The notes beneath the pieces are model-generated. The model did no database searches, was not told where the DNA came from, and saw nothing but the letters and a program-made list of their open reading frames with translations. From Blasia pusilla (Eukaryota > Marchantiophyta > Marchantiopsida > Blasiales), in contig CM114272.1 of assembly GCA_050084515.1 (NCBI GenBank), forward strand, positions 31,186,001 to 31,250,000: a stretch of 64,000 bases of DNA, written 5' to 3'. Positions 21,176 through 32,320 of this stretch are shown one piece after another. A program made the position numbers and the translations under genes. The first letter of the stretch is position 1, and every line of letters begins with the position of its first letter.

Positions 21176-22370
21176 TCGATTTAGTAAGTTCGATCCCCAA
21201 GAGGATCATTGCTTGATGAAAAGAGAGTTCGGAATTACAATTCTGTTGTAATAATTGTATTTAAATGTGTGTGAGTTATATTCAATATCTTATCAATATC
21301 TTCTGATATTTCTTAGTACCAAAAGGATCTTTTCTCGGTTCTCTCTAGTGGAATTGACAGCATGTTCAGGTAGATTTTCCTCTCGACGTCAAGAAACCTC
21401 ACAGAGATCTCAACACAGAAGCTGACTTCTCCTACTTTCGGAACTCAATCCGTCTCGGCAGGTTACTCTCACAAAACAGATTTCCTACAACTCATGTTGA
21501 TTATTTCACTGATGAGAAAGGTTCTCCTGATTCACTCCTCATTCTGCACACCCAAAAAGAATACTCAGACATAAGCATCGCACATCAGAATGAATGAATG
21601 ATTGTTTTACTACTCCATCAAGAACGAGAAAGCTTCAAAGTGTATACAAGCTCGAGAGGATACTACTCTCTTGCTCGGACCATTCCTACAGCATAAGGAC
21701 TTTGTAAGAGAATGATGATAATGACTTCTGCTTTGCTTCTTAAATATTCGCTGGAGTGGAAGTAATCCTAAGATTCGAAACATTCTTGATGAAGCTAGTG
21801 TCTCTTCACTGTTTCTAACTACCTAGATCTATGGTTCTCTTAGCTCTTCCTATGATGCCTGTGAATGCGCAGTACAAAACTATTCTAACTACCAATTTGA
21901 TACAAAGGGTCGCGCCCTTTCCTAGTCTAACTGTTTTAACATGTGTCTCTTGAAATCACAGTCCTTCTTAGCTTCGCTTCGTTGGACTTCAAGAGGATGA
22001 AGTACTCCATGCTTCGTTCTTATTTCTTGTGCTTCGTACTTCGTGCTTCGCTCTTCGTTAAAGAGCGAAGTACTTCTTTTCTTCGTGATGCTTCGTTATG
22101 TAGCAAAGCACTTCAAAAACAGAGCTTCGTACATCTTCGTTAAGCTTCGTTAAGCTTCGTTCTGAGTCTTGAGACTTCGTTATTGCGTTTTCCTCTCCTC
22201 TAAGGCAAATCCTTGATCTTCCATCTCTCTGCCTTGTCCCAGGAGCTTCGTGATTCACTTATTCTTCTTCATAATAATAAATAATCATAATCAAATTCAT
22301 AATATACAAGAGTCTTCGTTGAATAAAAAGATATATTTTTCAAGAGTACAAAATTGTGGGTATCACAAAC
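21176..22370. other. Possible solo LTR or retroelement leader, unproven
   Basis: Contains TTCGATCCCCAAGAGGATC near 21190, a type of motif I associate with plant LTR elements, then non-coding sequence of mixed composition ending in GGGTATCACA near 22365. No internal domains and no duplicated flanks were found, so this is a weak suggestion. Confidence 0.25.
21928..22175. repeat. CTTCGT-rich degenerate repeat with hairpin
   Basis: CTTCG or CTTCGT occurs more than a dozen times in about 250 bases, spaced irregularly. One pair forms a perfect 10-bp hairpin (CTTCGCTCTT/AAGAGCGAAG, loop CGTTA) at 22046-22070, which extends further with the outer GTACTT/AAGTAC. No coding sense is apparent. Confidence 0.7.
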
Positions 22371-22639
22371 CTGCACGGGCTTACACTAGTTAATGATGTT
22401 AAGAAGATTCGCGTTCGGAGGAATCGATAACTCCCATAGTATGATGTCATTTTTTCAAACAATGATTTTATATAGATATGGGGAATTTTTTTAACATATT
22501 TACAATCCCCTTCAGTTCTCATTATTTTTTATTTTTGCCATCTAGAATATCCAAATGTCATCCTCCTACCTATCTCTAAGAAAGGACGGCATACTGATAT
22601 CTAAGGATTTTAAATTAATTTAATTTTTTGAAAAAATAT

Positions 22640-23295
22640 ATGCTTATTTTTTGAAGTCCACACATGGACCCTACAGCAGTTCGATGCATAGCCGGACTTG
22701 GACCCGTAAACTGTAGCCCTAAAGCACAGAAGACGTGAACGTTGCGTTGATATTCCCGTGTGACTGACGGTCTACGCAAGGACGCAGTCCCGAAAATATA
22801 GGGGACGGAATCGGACAGAGTGCGCATAGTGTGGTGGTAGCAGAGTATATAGTGGGGCAGCAGTTGTCTCTTTCTGACCTTCAGTTGGTGCCTTAAATCT
22901 CTCCCGCTGTCGGCCACTGGTTCGTTCGCACGCTTCGGCCTCCACCGCGTCGTACGAGAACCGTTAGTTAGCTAGAGGCGCGGCCGAACTGCCGGGCGGG
23001 CGGGCAGACAGACCGACAGAAAGCGCCCCGCCTTCGTTAAGGAATTTCTCTCGGCTTTTGTCTACTCTCTTTGGTGTCGCCGACCGGTCCCTACGGATCG
23101 CCGAACCGCCAACAAGGAGAAAGACCAATCAGTTCGTGCTCCGGACGGAGCTCGAGTGACTGGGTGTTCGTGGTTCGGCGTCATTCGCCCCAACCCGACC
23201 CTCCCAAGGTCCGGCATCTCCGTCGCGGACATCCGTCAGACCATTTTATGATTGTTGTTATTTTTGTTATTGTTATTTCAGAAGCGCACTTTACA
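22640..23295 (+). promoter_or_regulatory. GC island with promoter- and leader-like signals
   Basis: An abrupt GC-rich island within AT-rich DNA. AGTATATAGTGGGG at about 22844 looks like a TATA box. The following 430 bases have leader-like composition with CT and GGGCGG stretches. A U-rich tract ending TTGTTATTTCAG at 23281 looks like a plant 3' splice site. Taken together, it resembles a promoter, leader and leader intron of a plant gene. No clear 5' splice site could be chosen. This is inference from signals only. Confidence 0.35.
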
Positions 23296-23406
23296 ATGGG
23301 GGACACGGTCACGGACACTCCAGGGGCCAGCAAAAGACGGATGTTTTTCTCCAAGTCGGATTATATATATATATATATAAATTGTGTATATTGTCCGATA
23401 ACATGA
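23296..23406 (+). pseudogene. Possible first coding exon of a broken gene
   Basis: An ATG 14 bases after the acceptor-like site at 23281 opens a 36-codon frame: MGDTVTDTPGASKRRMFF, then SKSD, after which an AT dinucleotide run takes over and encodes Tyr-Ile repeats to a stop. The first 22 residues have the codon look of a real gene start. I do not recognise the protein. No GC-rich continuation exists downstream in the window, so either the gene was cut off here by rearrangement, or a very long intron follows, or this is chance. Confidence 0.25.
23363..23380. repeat. AT dinucleotide repeat
   Basis: About nine TA units at the point where the GC island ends and AT-rich DNA starts. Confidence 0.85.
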
Positions 23407-23859
23407 AGAAGGAAACAAAGTTTATTGGACGGTTTGTGTGAAAATAGCTTTAGTCACTGTGGAGGTCTACGAGCGTTCCTTAGTTAGTGTGACATATTTT
23501 AAACATTTTTTTCATTGGTATGGAAGGGTTTTTTAGGTGTACTACAAATTTAGCTCACCTATATTTCACCATGTGCTTTCAATGTTAATATTTACTTCCC
23601 ATTTGCGTGAATAATTTGTGACTGAACTTTGTGTAGTGAAATGGAAATGCCCCAACATCCTTACTGACCAATACACCAATCACCATAGTTTCTTCGCCAA
23701 AGATACATATTGAGCCTAGAATTGTCTAAAAAGTTATTGGTGCCTAGAATTGGTTTTCCTCCTAAAACTAGTAGGTAACCCATAGGAAGATAACAAGAAC
23801 CTCAAAAAATAAGAGGGCTGCTCATTTTCGTCCGAGTTATGCCTGAGTTATAGTGTATT

Positions 23860-23942
23860 CCCGTTTGGAGGAATGGGTACCTCTTTTGGCATACCATTTG
23901 AAATTCTCCAAACAGGTATTTAAGAGTGATGTCCAAAAGAGG
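23860..23942. other. Interleaved inverted repeats
   Basis: Two inverted pairs overlap in the order A-B-A'-B': CCCGTTTGGAG with CTCCAAACAGG (one mismatch) and ACCTCTTTTGG with CCAAAAGAGG. Interleaving means both stems can form only as a pseudoknot or alternately. It may be a rearranged small DNA element. Confidence 0.5.
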
Positions 23943-24344
23943 ACTTTGTTCTATTCCGAATGATATAAAAATATAAGTTTATTTATTTTTGTAAGTAAAA
24001 GAATTTTAAGTCCGTAGTTTGAATTAGATGGGGTTTCATTCTATCCACAAACCTCTCCTTAGGGCTAGAAATGAGAAGCCTTAATGTACCCAAGTTACCA
24101 ATCGGTGCGTATGTTTTCATCCTAAGTTTTTGCGAGATGTTACTTTGATGACTTCGTAGTCTTTAGCATCGTTGAGGAGCATGGACACATATTTGGACAA
24201 AAATGATGCCTATGTAAGAAAGGCTCTATGTAAGTATTCAAAATTTAAAATGATGTGGAATTTTTTGATAAGTTTTTGGTTAAAAAGGGTTTTTGAAAAA
24301 AGTAATTCAAATTTTTTTACTTACATTGCATTGAAAAAAATACA

Positions 24345-24502
24345 CTTAACTTGGAAAAATGATGTCCAAATGTAGAGGTCTTTTTAATATTCTCTATATG
24401 ATAATAAATATATCATGAATATCCTTAACTTGGAAAATCTATGTCCAAATTTAGAGGTCTTTTTTAATGTACTCTATATGATAATAAATGTATCAAGGAG
24501 AA
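24345..24502. repeat. 79-bp tandem duplication
   Basis: The unit beginning CTTAACTTGGAAAA at 24345 repeats from 24424. Both units contain ATGTCCAAAT, TAGAGGTCTTTTT and CTCTATATGATAATAAAT. Identity is near 90% by eye. Confidence 0.85.
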
Positions 24503-27500
24503 TATTTTATCAGAAAACTATGAATATAATCATGAATTTCATGGTTCTTCTTATAAATGCTGACATTATGACCCCATGAGGGTGCATATCCACCTTTAGA
24601 TGCATTCCTTTAAAAATAGATGTATATAGATTCAAATTATTTTATTTTCTTCTCTTTGTCAATTTATACATCCCACCCTCTCAAGAGTTCGTCACACTAG
24701 ATTTTCTTAAAAATCAAACTAATTTCTCTGCAAGAAGTATAATAGAAATAATCCAATCTAATGAGGAATAACTCATCGTAAAGGGGAAATTTTCTTATTT
24801 AAAAATATTTCTTGTTTTTTTCCCTTTATTTTGAAAGGCCATAATATCCCCATTATTACTATTCCCCCTAAATATAAGGCATACATCTACTTCCCTCAAA
24901 ATTTAACATATTTAATCCTCACTTTCCACTCCCTAAAAATCCCTTTGAATCAAGTTTTAAAATTTATTTAATGTCCATTTCCAGAACTTCTATTGGAAAT
25001 GGAATCTTTGACTCTAAAAGAAAATGAATGTAAAGTGAAACTTTATCTCTTACATGCATATGGTCAAATATCCCAAGTGTTGTCATATGTGTCAACCTCA
25101 AATGTTGAAATAATATATTCAATCAAATAAAACCAAGGCTTCTTATGAATGCATTGGAAAGTGTGGAAGAGTGGTATGATCTTAGAGTAGAAGTCGGTTG
25201 AGGGATGTTGGAAACTAATTCAACATTTTACCAAATCTCATTCCAAAAGAATTATCGTCCCAAGAAAATACAAGCACCTCGAGGATCATAAATACACAAA
25301 GTACCCACAATACTTCTCACTAGGTAATATGGCCTCCCTAAGGGCATCTCCCCTAAGTTACTATTGCTTGGCATGTTGTGGGCATCTCACTCCAATTCTT
25401 TCCCTTCACAGTAGCTTGCGATAAGTATGAAGGTCATCCCCTCCAATTTCATTGCATTCCTTGAATTATTTTACATCCCCAACTCGCTCAAAATTAAAGT
25501 ACCATCGCATACTCAAATACGCTTGCAATGACACACATACACATAATACAATATTTGAGATAGCTTTGTCATGTTGGAAGTTTGAAATGAATTCCTTTCA
25601 TGAGGAGGGTTTAAGATGGAAGCTTCCACAGGATGCCTAAATGTCTCCGACCCTTTTCCCAATTTCTTGACTTAAATATGTATCGTCTCTATATGTGGAA
25701 CTTGCTTTACACCCTACACTATCCTCTTCATCTCTGCCTATAACATTGAGTCTCCTTAGTAATATTTTTGATAAGATGCACACTCTAGTTATAAGGAACA
25801 TTCAATTGTGACCCTATGCTCTAATGAAAATGATGGCAAAGGTGTGTTGGCACGTTCAATATCATACATGTACCTTAAGATTTTGGTAATGAATGGGTTC
25901 AAAGTCCCTTCTCACTTGAAGTTGAACTGTTGAATACCTTAAGAGTTTTTCACCCTAGTTCTATGGGGTGTAATTTGTCGTTTTCGTCAAATTACCCCCA
26001 ATATATGTCTTGAATCTTGATGTGATTGTTGAGTTTTTTTCCCTAAGGTTTAAATCTGGATTGAGGTTGGAATTACGTGTTGCACCAAATTCTGATTGAA
26101 TGCTTGAAGATAGCTTGATGTTGGAATATGATGTGCTTTACGACATCATATTTGAAATCATTGTTGAATCTTCAGTTGTGTTGCTCTTAAAATTTTACAA
26201 ATACTCATACGCATCCAAGAACATAGAAACAATGTGTGCTCACTTCTTTCTTTTATAGGATTTAAGAGCAAAGAACCAATACTTCTCCCTCTTTTCTTAT
26301 AGTCCCAAATACCGAGATTTATAGTGAAAGTTTCTTATAACCTATCATCTACATTATTACAACAAGACCGATGTGGAGACTTTGGGTAACTAACACTACT
26401 CTTCCAACTCTATCCTAATGGATAGGTAATATGACTTCAACCAAAAGTATGGTGGACTTGATTGGCCATGAAAGATGAAGCACATTAATATTTTAAATAA
26501 ACTTAAACTAATATTTTTCAAACATAAAAATATACTACCATAAGTACTAGGTGTTAAAGGAGTAAGTTGAGAGAATATTTGGATCTACTTATTCACGTAA
26601 ATTGGAGATATAATTCCTCTAAGATACTTACTACAAGATGAATAGTAGTTTATGTTGGGAGGCTATGAAAAGCTTTTATGTGCGTTGTAATTAAAAAATT
26701 TCCTCGAATAATTTTTCATCCCAACCTTGGCAACATTTAGGATATAAATATTTAATTTCCAATTGTAACACCAGATTTTGGGACATATTGTAGTTATTGG
26801 AATACTTGCACATCAAATATTTTCTTGGCTTCTTGACAAAGGAAATTCCATAAGAGTTGGAAATCTCCCTATTATACTTGACACAATTTTTGGTCATTTT
26901 TTCAAGTTTTTTATGCTTACTTCAAGTTTAGTTGGCTCGGGTCCAACACTCACATATCAACAAAAATTGATGTCATCATCCATACAACTTAAATTTTTAA
27001 AAAATCAACCATAATCACACATGGCAACGAATACAGAAAATATCATACCAATAATATGCCTTGCTGATAATAAGTAGTTATCGCCTATGTAGTTACATAT
27101 TGCTAACTCTTGAGAGTTATCCAACTATACCTACAATGACATGCATCTCTATGATGCTAAGAACATAAGGTCTTGTGCTCACATAGTCCTGTCATTAATC
27201 TTCTTGCTATTATCTATGTCACTTGATGAATTCTAGATCTATAACTATCGATCTAGTATATATCTAATTGAGAAATATCTGTGGTTCTTGAGCAACGAAG
27301 TGCCACCCTATCAAACAAACATCAATGACTAGCATGGTACATACCGACATGGTTGCATCATCCTCTAGTATATCCACATAACATAGAGTATAAGCCTATA
27401 GGTATTATTTCCAAGCTTGGATTTAATATTCTATCAATATTATGAAAGTGACATGGTGCACAATTACACACATGTTTCTTACAAAACAAGTTATCACATC

Positions 27501-27579
27501 CCTATAGCAAAAGGACCAATGCTCTCTTTCTAAATCAACAAACATAACCTTCCTACACAAACCATTATCTCTCTCTAAA

Positions 27580-27900
27580 TTCAAACCAAACTCACACTCA
27601 TGATGAGAGGATTGGATTAACTGGGAGATGTGGAAGGTGATAATTTCGATGTTTCATGCTACTTCAAAGAGGTTCAACAACGAGAGAATGAGTCCCCAAG
27701 CTATCTTTCCATGAGATATCTTTTGTTCTCCCAAGGTCTCTTAATGTTATCTATGCATACGTATCACCTCTCCAACCTTAAAGAAAAATATATGATAAGG
27801 AGAAATTTCCAAAATTGAAATTCAATCAGGCCCAAAAGATGGAACTTGCCAAAACTAGAAATTTCCTTGAAATAATATGAAATGGGACCTAGATTATAGA
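27580..27900. repeat. Dispersed repeat, copy B
   Basis: Same orientation and order of blocks as 17.0-17.45 kb: CCAAACTCACACTC, AGAGGTTCAACAACGAGAG, CTCCCAAGGTCTC and a tail with TAGAAATTTCCTTGAAAT. Strongly diverged. It lies just before a small inverted-repeat element. Confidence 0.5.
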
Positions 27901-27930
27901 TAGCTTACATACATGGGTTCTACACCAACC

Positions 27931-28232
27931 AAGGTTGCATGTGGACAAAGTCCGTGTCTGTGGACATGTCCATGTCCGTGGAATTATGTCTGTCCTAAAA
28001 GAAGGACTTGTCCATATGGGCCCCATCTTTCCCTTCTTTCTGCTTTCCCTTACTTAGCTTCATGTTCCATACTCCCCCATTTCTTCTTCCCTCCACTCCC
28101 TCCTCCCTCATTGCTCCACTCATCCTTGCCTTGCCTTCTATCATAGACTATAAGTGTGGGTCCCATCTCTTGGAACCCATGTCCGTGGACATGTCAGGAC
28201 TTGTCCGTCCATGTCCGTTTTTGTGCAACCAT
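27931..28232. mobile_element. Small inverted-repeat element (MITE-like), copy 1
   Basis: About 300 bp with imperfect inverted ends: GGTTGCA at 27933-27939 faces TGCAACC at 28224-28230, with GTCCGTG, GGACATGTCC and GGACTTGTCC motifs repeated next to both ends. The centre is CT-rich (CCCTCCTCCCTCATTGC). A diverged copy lies inverted at 37.3-37.5 kb and a partial copy at 46.68-46.79 kb. It has no coding capacity, so it is a candidate non-autonomous DNA element. No clear target duplication was seen. Confidence 0.6.
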
Positions 28233-31200
28233 GACACCAACTCAATAATTTATCCTCGACCCATGAGTATTGGAGCCAAACCTCTCTATGAACAATTTGT
28301 GGATACTCTGGACTCAAGCACAAATATTGAAATACAGTTGAGGAATATTTTTCTTATGGATATATTCTATCATATCCTAACTACTAAAAATAGGAATTCA
28401 TTTGCCACTATCTTACATCTCTAGAAACCTGCAACAACATGGTATACCAATCCTAAATTTTTGGCTCTCAAGGCTATAACATAAAGTGAAACAATCAGTG
28501 TCATGTGGATGTTAATCCCTAGTTTTTGACATTCGAGTAAAACTTGCACTTTTGCAATTTTTTTATAGCTATCAAAGTATCATGACACTAACAACTAGGA
28601 TTTTTTTTCTTGGACAAACAAATTATTGATTTTTGGGGGTTATTGAAAATTGTCTCACAACTTGCAAAATAAAAGCATCATCTAAATCTAAAAATGAGAG
28701 AAAGTATTTATAAATATGTAGAATATATTTTACGAGGACGTACGAAATATTTCTATATATATCCTTGATTGTCTATTTATCTATGGAGGTAAATAACCAA
28801 CAATGTTTATATGTATTATGTACCTACTTTTATGTGAACTACAATAACAATATGTGGCTAACTAGTATGGTCTTTCAATTTTGCTTCCATCCATGAATAT
28901 TCGAGTCACTATTGGAAGCACTTAACAATTTATTACGACTAGATCTCAACCCTTTAGGATAGGAGGATGTGTTTGTGTCTCGACCACCCAATAGCCCCTT
29001 GTGCAACCTAGAAGAGGTGGTTATTGACTATGACACAATCGCACGCAATTCAACATGCAATTGTGTCAACGAGATGATGGAGATCAACTCTGATGGTGTC
29101 GACATCATGGCAGTAAAGGGTCACTTTGAGGCCACTCTCTTGAAGCCACCCTATGTTGAGGATGATGCTAGTGTTCCGTTTTCTAGACCAAGTTTTCGTC
29201 CTCTTCCTTGTATATATACTTGTATGTCAACTTGTCACATGACTCCTCATATCACTCATACGATGGCGAAGGAAAATCATCCATGAAGTTGAGGCCACTC
29301 ATGTCTTGCGAAGTCCAATCTATGTGTGCCTCATGGATGATGGGTGAGATCAACTCCTCTTCCATGACCAACTTTGAAGATAGAATGCATAGATAGAAGA
29401 ACCTAAATATAATATTGAGTGGTTATATTCTTAAGTACCAACGTCTTGAGCATCTTTTCTATTGTTACAAACACACGCTCTCATGTTTGTAAAACTACCC
29501 AATTCTTTTAATTGGTACTACCAAACCAACTTTGATGATTTAATACTTAATCCAGTCGTACCCACACATTTAGCCTCATTTGACACCTACACATCCTATA
29601 TCACGTGACACATGCGGATCTTTTCAAAGGGTTAGAAATAAGGTCAAATGCGCTGTAAGAATCCCTAATTGACATACATCAAGACTACATCCATCATCGT
29701 TTGGATTACCCCATTCATATTGTCATCCATCACGTTGACTACCATTTGAAAATACTAAGGGGATCGTTCCTCCGTCCACTATGACAATCCCCTTCTAATT
29801 CCTATCAAAGCATCCTCCCTCGTCGGACCCTCCCACCCTTCCCCACTCTCTCCTATCTATGGCACTAAACATGATAAAAATAAAAATAAAAAATTAAGAT
29901 TCTAGCTTAAAAATAGAGAGTAAAAACCATGACAAACAAAAAGATAGAAAGATAGAGAGAGAAAATTCAAATCTTGAAGAGAATGATGAAATGAGGAAAA
30001 AGATGAAGAATTTGGATATAAAGGGGAAAGAGATGAAACTTGCCACTTCCATGTGCTTGTCTTATGCATGCCATTGTAATATAGCCATACAATAGCCATT
30101 GGGAAGCTGCAAAAAAAAGAAGAAGAGACATAGCTAAGTTTTGGTAATTCTCTAGGGCTGCAAATAGCTACAAAACATATCAAGAGTCGTAAAAGTTATG
30201 CGGCTCTCGAAAACCACTTTCAAGATAATGGCATGACATCATGAAAATCACAATCAACTACAAGACTATTTTTTATAATGCTTCGTATGTTAGTAAGTTC
30301 CTCTCAAATTTTGAGAAGCCACAATTCTTTTGCCTCATGCAATTTCAAGTCTTCCCCGAGTAATTGAGCATGGAGGATGGTGAAGAGATAGAATGTCGCC
30401 CCCACTTGTACACCTTACTCTCTTATTTCTCACTCTATAGTTGTGAGACTTATAGTATCCTACATAAGTGCCATGAGAGCATCATCCTTTAATTTAGCCA
30501 ACCTTGTATCTCGCTTGGTTCATAGCCCTTGAACCCATTAGCATGGTCCTAGCATAATTGGTAGTTCTTATGAGGAGGTAATAGGAGAAATAACATCTAT
30601 AAGGTTATATCTCTATTGATGAAGTTGAATTACTTGGAACATTCTCTTTGCAATTTTGGTCTAATAGGGAAACTCCCATCATATAGCCCATTTGTATATG
30701 TCTTTTAGTAGCTCCCAACAAGCTACATTGGTTGCATTCTTCGGTGTCTTTTGGTGGAATGTTTCATCACCATTGCTCCCTCTCGTAAAGCTTCCATTAC
30801 ACTGTACACATCAACCATAGTTGTTGACCATACTGTCTCCCGCTAACAAAATTTGAGAACAATATAGAGAAAAATTTGAGCTTCAGTTTTAAAACAATCT
30901 CTCCTAAAATGCAACACACTTTTGGCATGTGCCTATTATTGGGTCTTGAGATATAACAAGCAATGATTTTTTGCATAGTTGGGTTTCTATCTAGGTAATA
31001 CAAGTTGGACAAATCTTATAGCTCCCTCTATCCAACCACCTCCTATTGCAACCAAATCATTGCATTGCTTCACTTATATCCCCATCCCCTACAACTCATG
31101 CAATATCCTCCTCCTTTTAGTGACGGAGTCTTGCAACTACTCCTTATCCTCTAAAGCACACTACCCCTATACCTCTTGGATATGGTCAAAGATGGCTCCT

Positions 31201-31720
31201 TGTATATAAGGACATAAGTTGCTTGGTATTGCAAAAGATACTTATGCATTTGGCTCATTGCATGGATAGAGGCTTGCATGCGAGTATGGTACTTCATAAG
31301 GATGGAACATACTACATTGCACACCATAAAACATGAAATTTTTTTTGAATTCTTTAGTAGAAGTACAACGGAAGCGATAAGCTCCCTTATATAATCAAGA
31401 TGGGACATGCTCCTTCTATTGCCAAAAATAAAACATTATTCTTTGAAATTCCCTTTGTGAAAAATGCTTTGGAAGTGATAGACGGGAAGAAGGGTAACAT
31501 GATCCTCACTTGGAAAGATCTATGAGCGGAAGCGACATCTTCAAATGGGTACTCATATGTCAATGTCATATTCAGCCAAACTAGTTTACAATCCGTGCCA
31601 TGCGCAAGAGTGAAGGGATTGACCATGCTCACACAAATTCCAAATTTCTTTCTTGCTTTCCATAATTAGAAAAGTATTTTCTTGTCGTCAGAGTCAAACA
31701 AAAATATACTAACAAATAAA
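28233..31720. other. AT-rich spacer without recognised genes
   Basis: Several short frames are open, the longest about 105 codons at 28969-29286, but none resembles a known protein. No terminal repeats were found. Confidence 0.45.
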
Positions 31721-31724
31721 AAAA

Positions 31725-31960
31725 CACTCTCCAACAATAATATAAATTCCAAATCTTTACATAACTAGATGAATTTGGGAAGATTCCATATGTGGATGCG
31801 CTCATTAGTGGGGTACCCTAAATGTATACGATCAAATCAAGAAGACACTCTCCACTAATAATGCAAATTCAAATAAAAAGACACTCTCCACTAACAAATG
31901 TAAATTCTGAATCATTGTGTAACAACATGAATTTGGGAGGATTTCATTTATGGATGTGCC
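31725..31960. repeat. Tandem repeat with a 36-bp internal duplication
   Basis: CACTCTCCA(A/C) begins units at 31725, 31846 and 31882. The first and last units continue in parallel (TAAATTC, GAATTTGGGA, GATTCC/GATTTC, ATGGATG), giving a period of about 157 bp. The middle one is a 36-bp partial copy. Confidence 0.7.
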
Positions 31961-32006
31961 TAATAATAGAGTGCCGTGCTCAACTAACTCAAAACGGATG
32001 CACATC

Positions 32007-32320
32007 AAAGGAGTTTAGGGTAGGTATTGGTTCACATATGGTCGGCTTGTCTATTCAAAGGCAAACCGAACATGTGTGAACCGCGTGATACATGGCGACT
32101 CGGCTCCATAAAATCACCAGAGAACTGACCAGGGCTTTTGATTGGAACCAGCGATTCAGCGACTGGAACATGGAAGAAACTAGCGCCTCCATGACTTCTC
32201 TTGATTCGTGATTTCTGAGCGTTCCACTCCCGGCCCTAGGATCGATCCTTTCTCTGAACTTCCCCCAATGGAATAGGAAAACCGAGCATGTGTGAACCTA
32301 GACGTACCCTAATTTTCTTT
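32007..32320. mobile_element. Foldback element with about 55-bp inverted arms
   Basis: The left arm (32007-32061) and the right arm (32266-32320) are inverted copies. Reading inward they share TTAGGGTA, GGTTCACA, ATG, TCGG and CTATTC blocks in order, with roughly 65-70% identity by eye. The 200-bp interior is markedly more GC-rich than the arms and holds a 39-codon ORF. The architecture fits a MITE or foldback element that may have picked up foreign DNA. Confidence 0.5.
32092..32211 (+). other. 39-codon ORF inside the foldback element
   Basis: Starts MATRLHKITRELTRAFDWNQ and ends with TSLDS and TGA. The residues alternate charged and hydrophobic as in an amphipathic helix, and the base composition is gene-like. 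I do not recognise it. It could be a captured exon piece, a real microprotein or chance. Confidence 0.2.

Larger units (their letters stand above)
23407..27560. other. AT-rich spacer without recognised genes
   Basis: Long AT-rich stretch. Apart from the 79-bp tandem duplication at 24.35-24.5 kb and the inverted repeats at 23.9 kb, no structure or coding sequence was identified. Confidence 0.5.
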
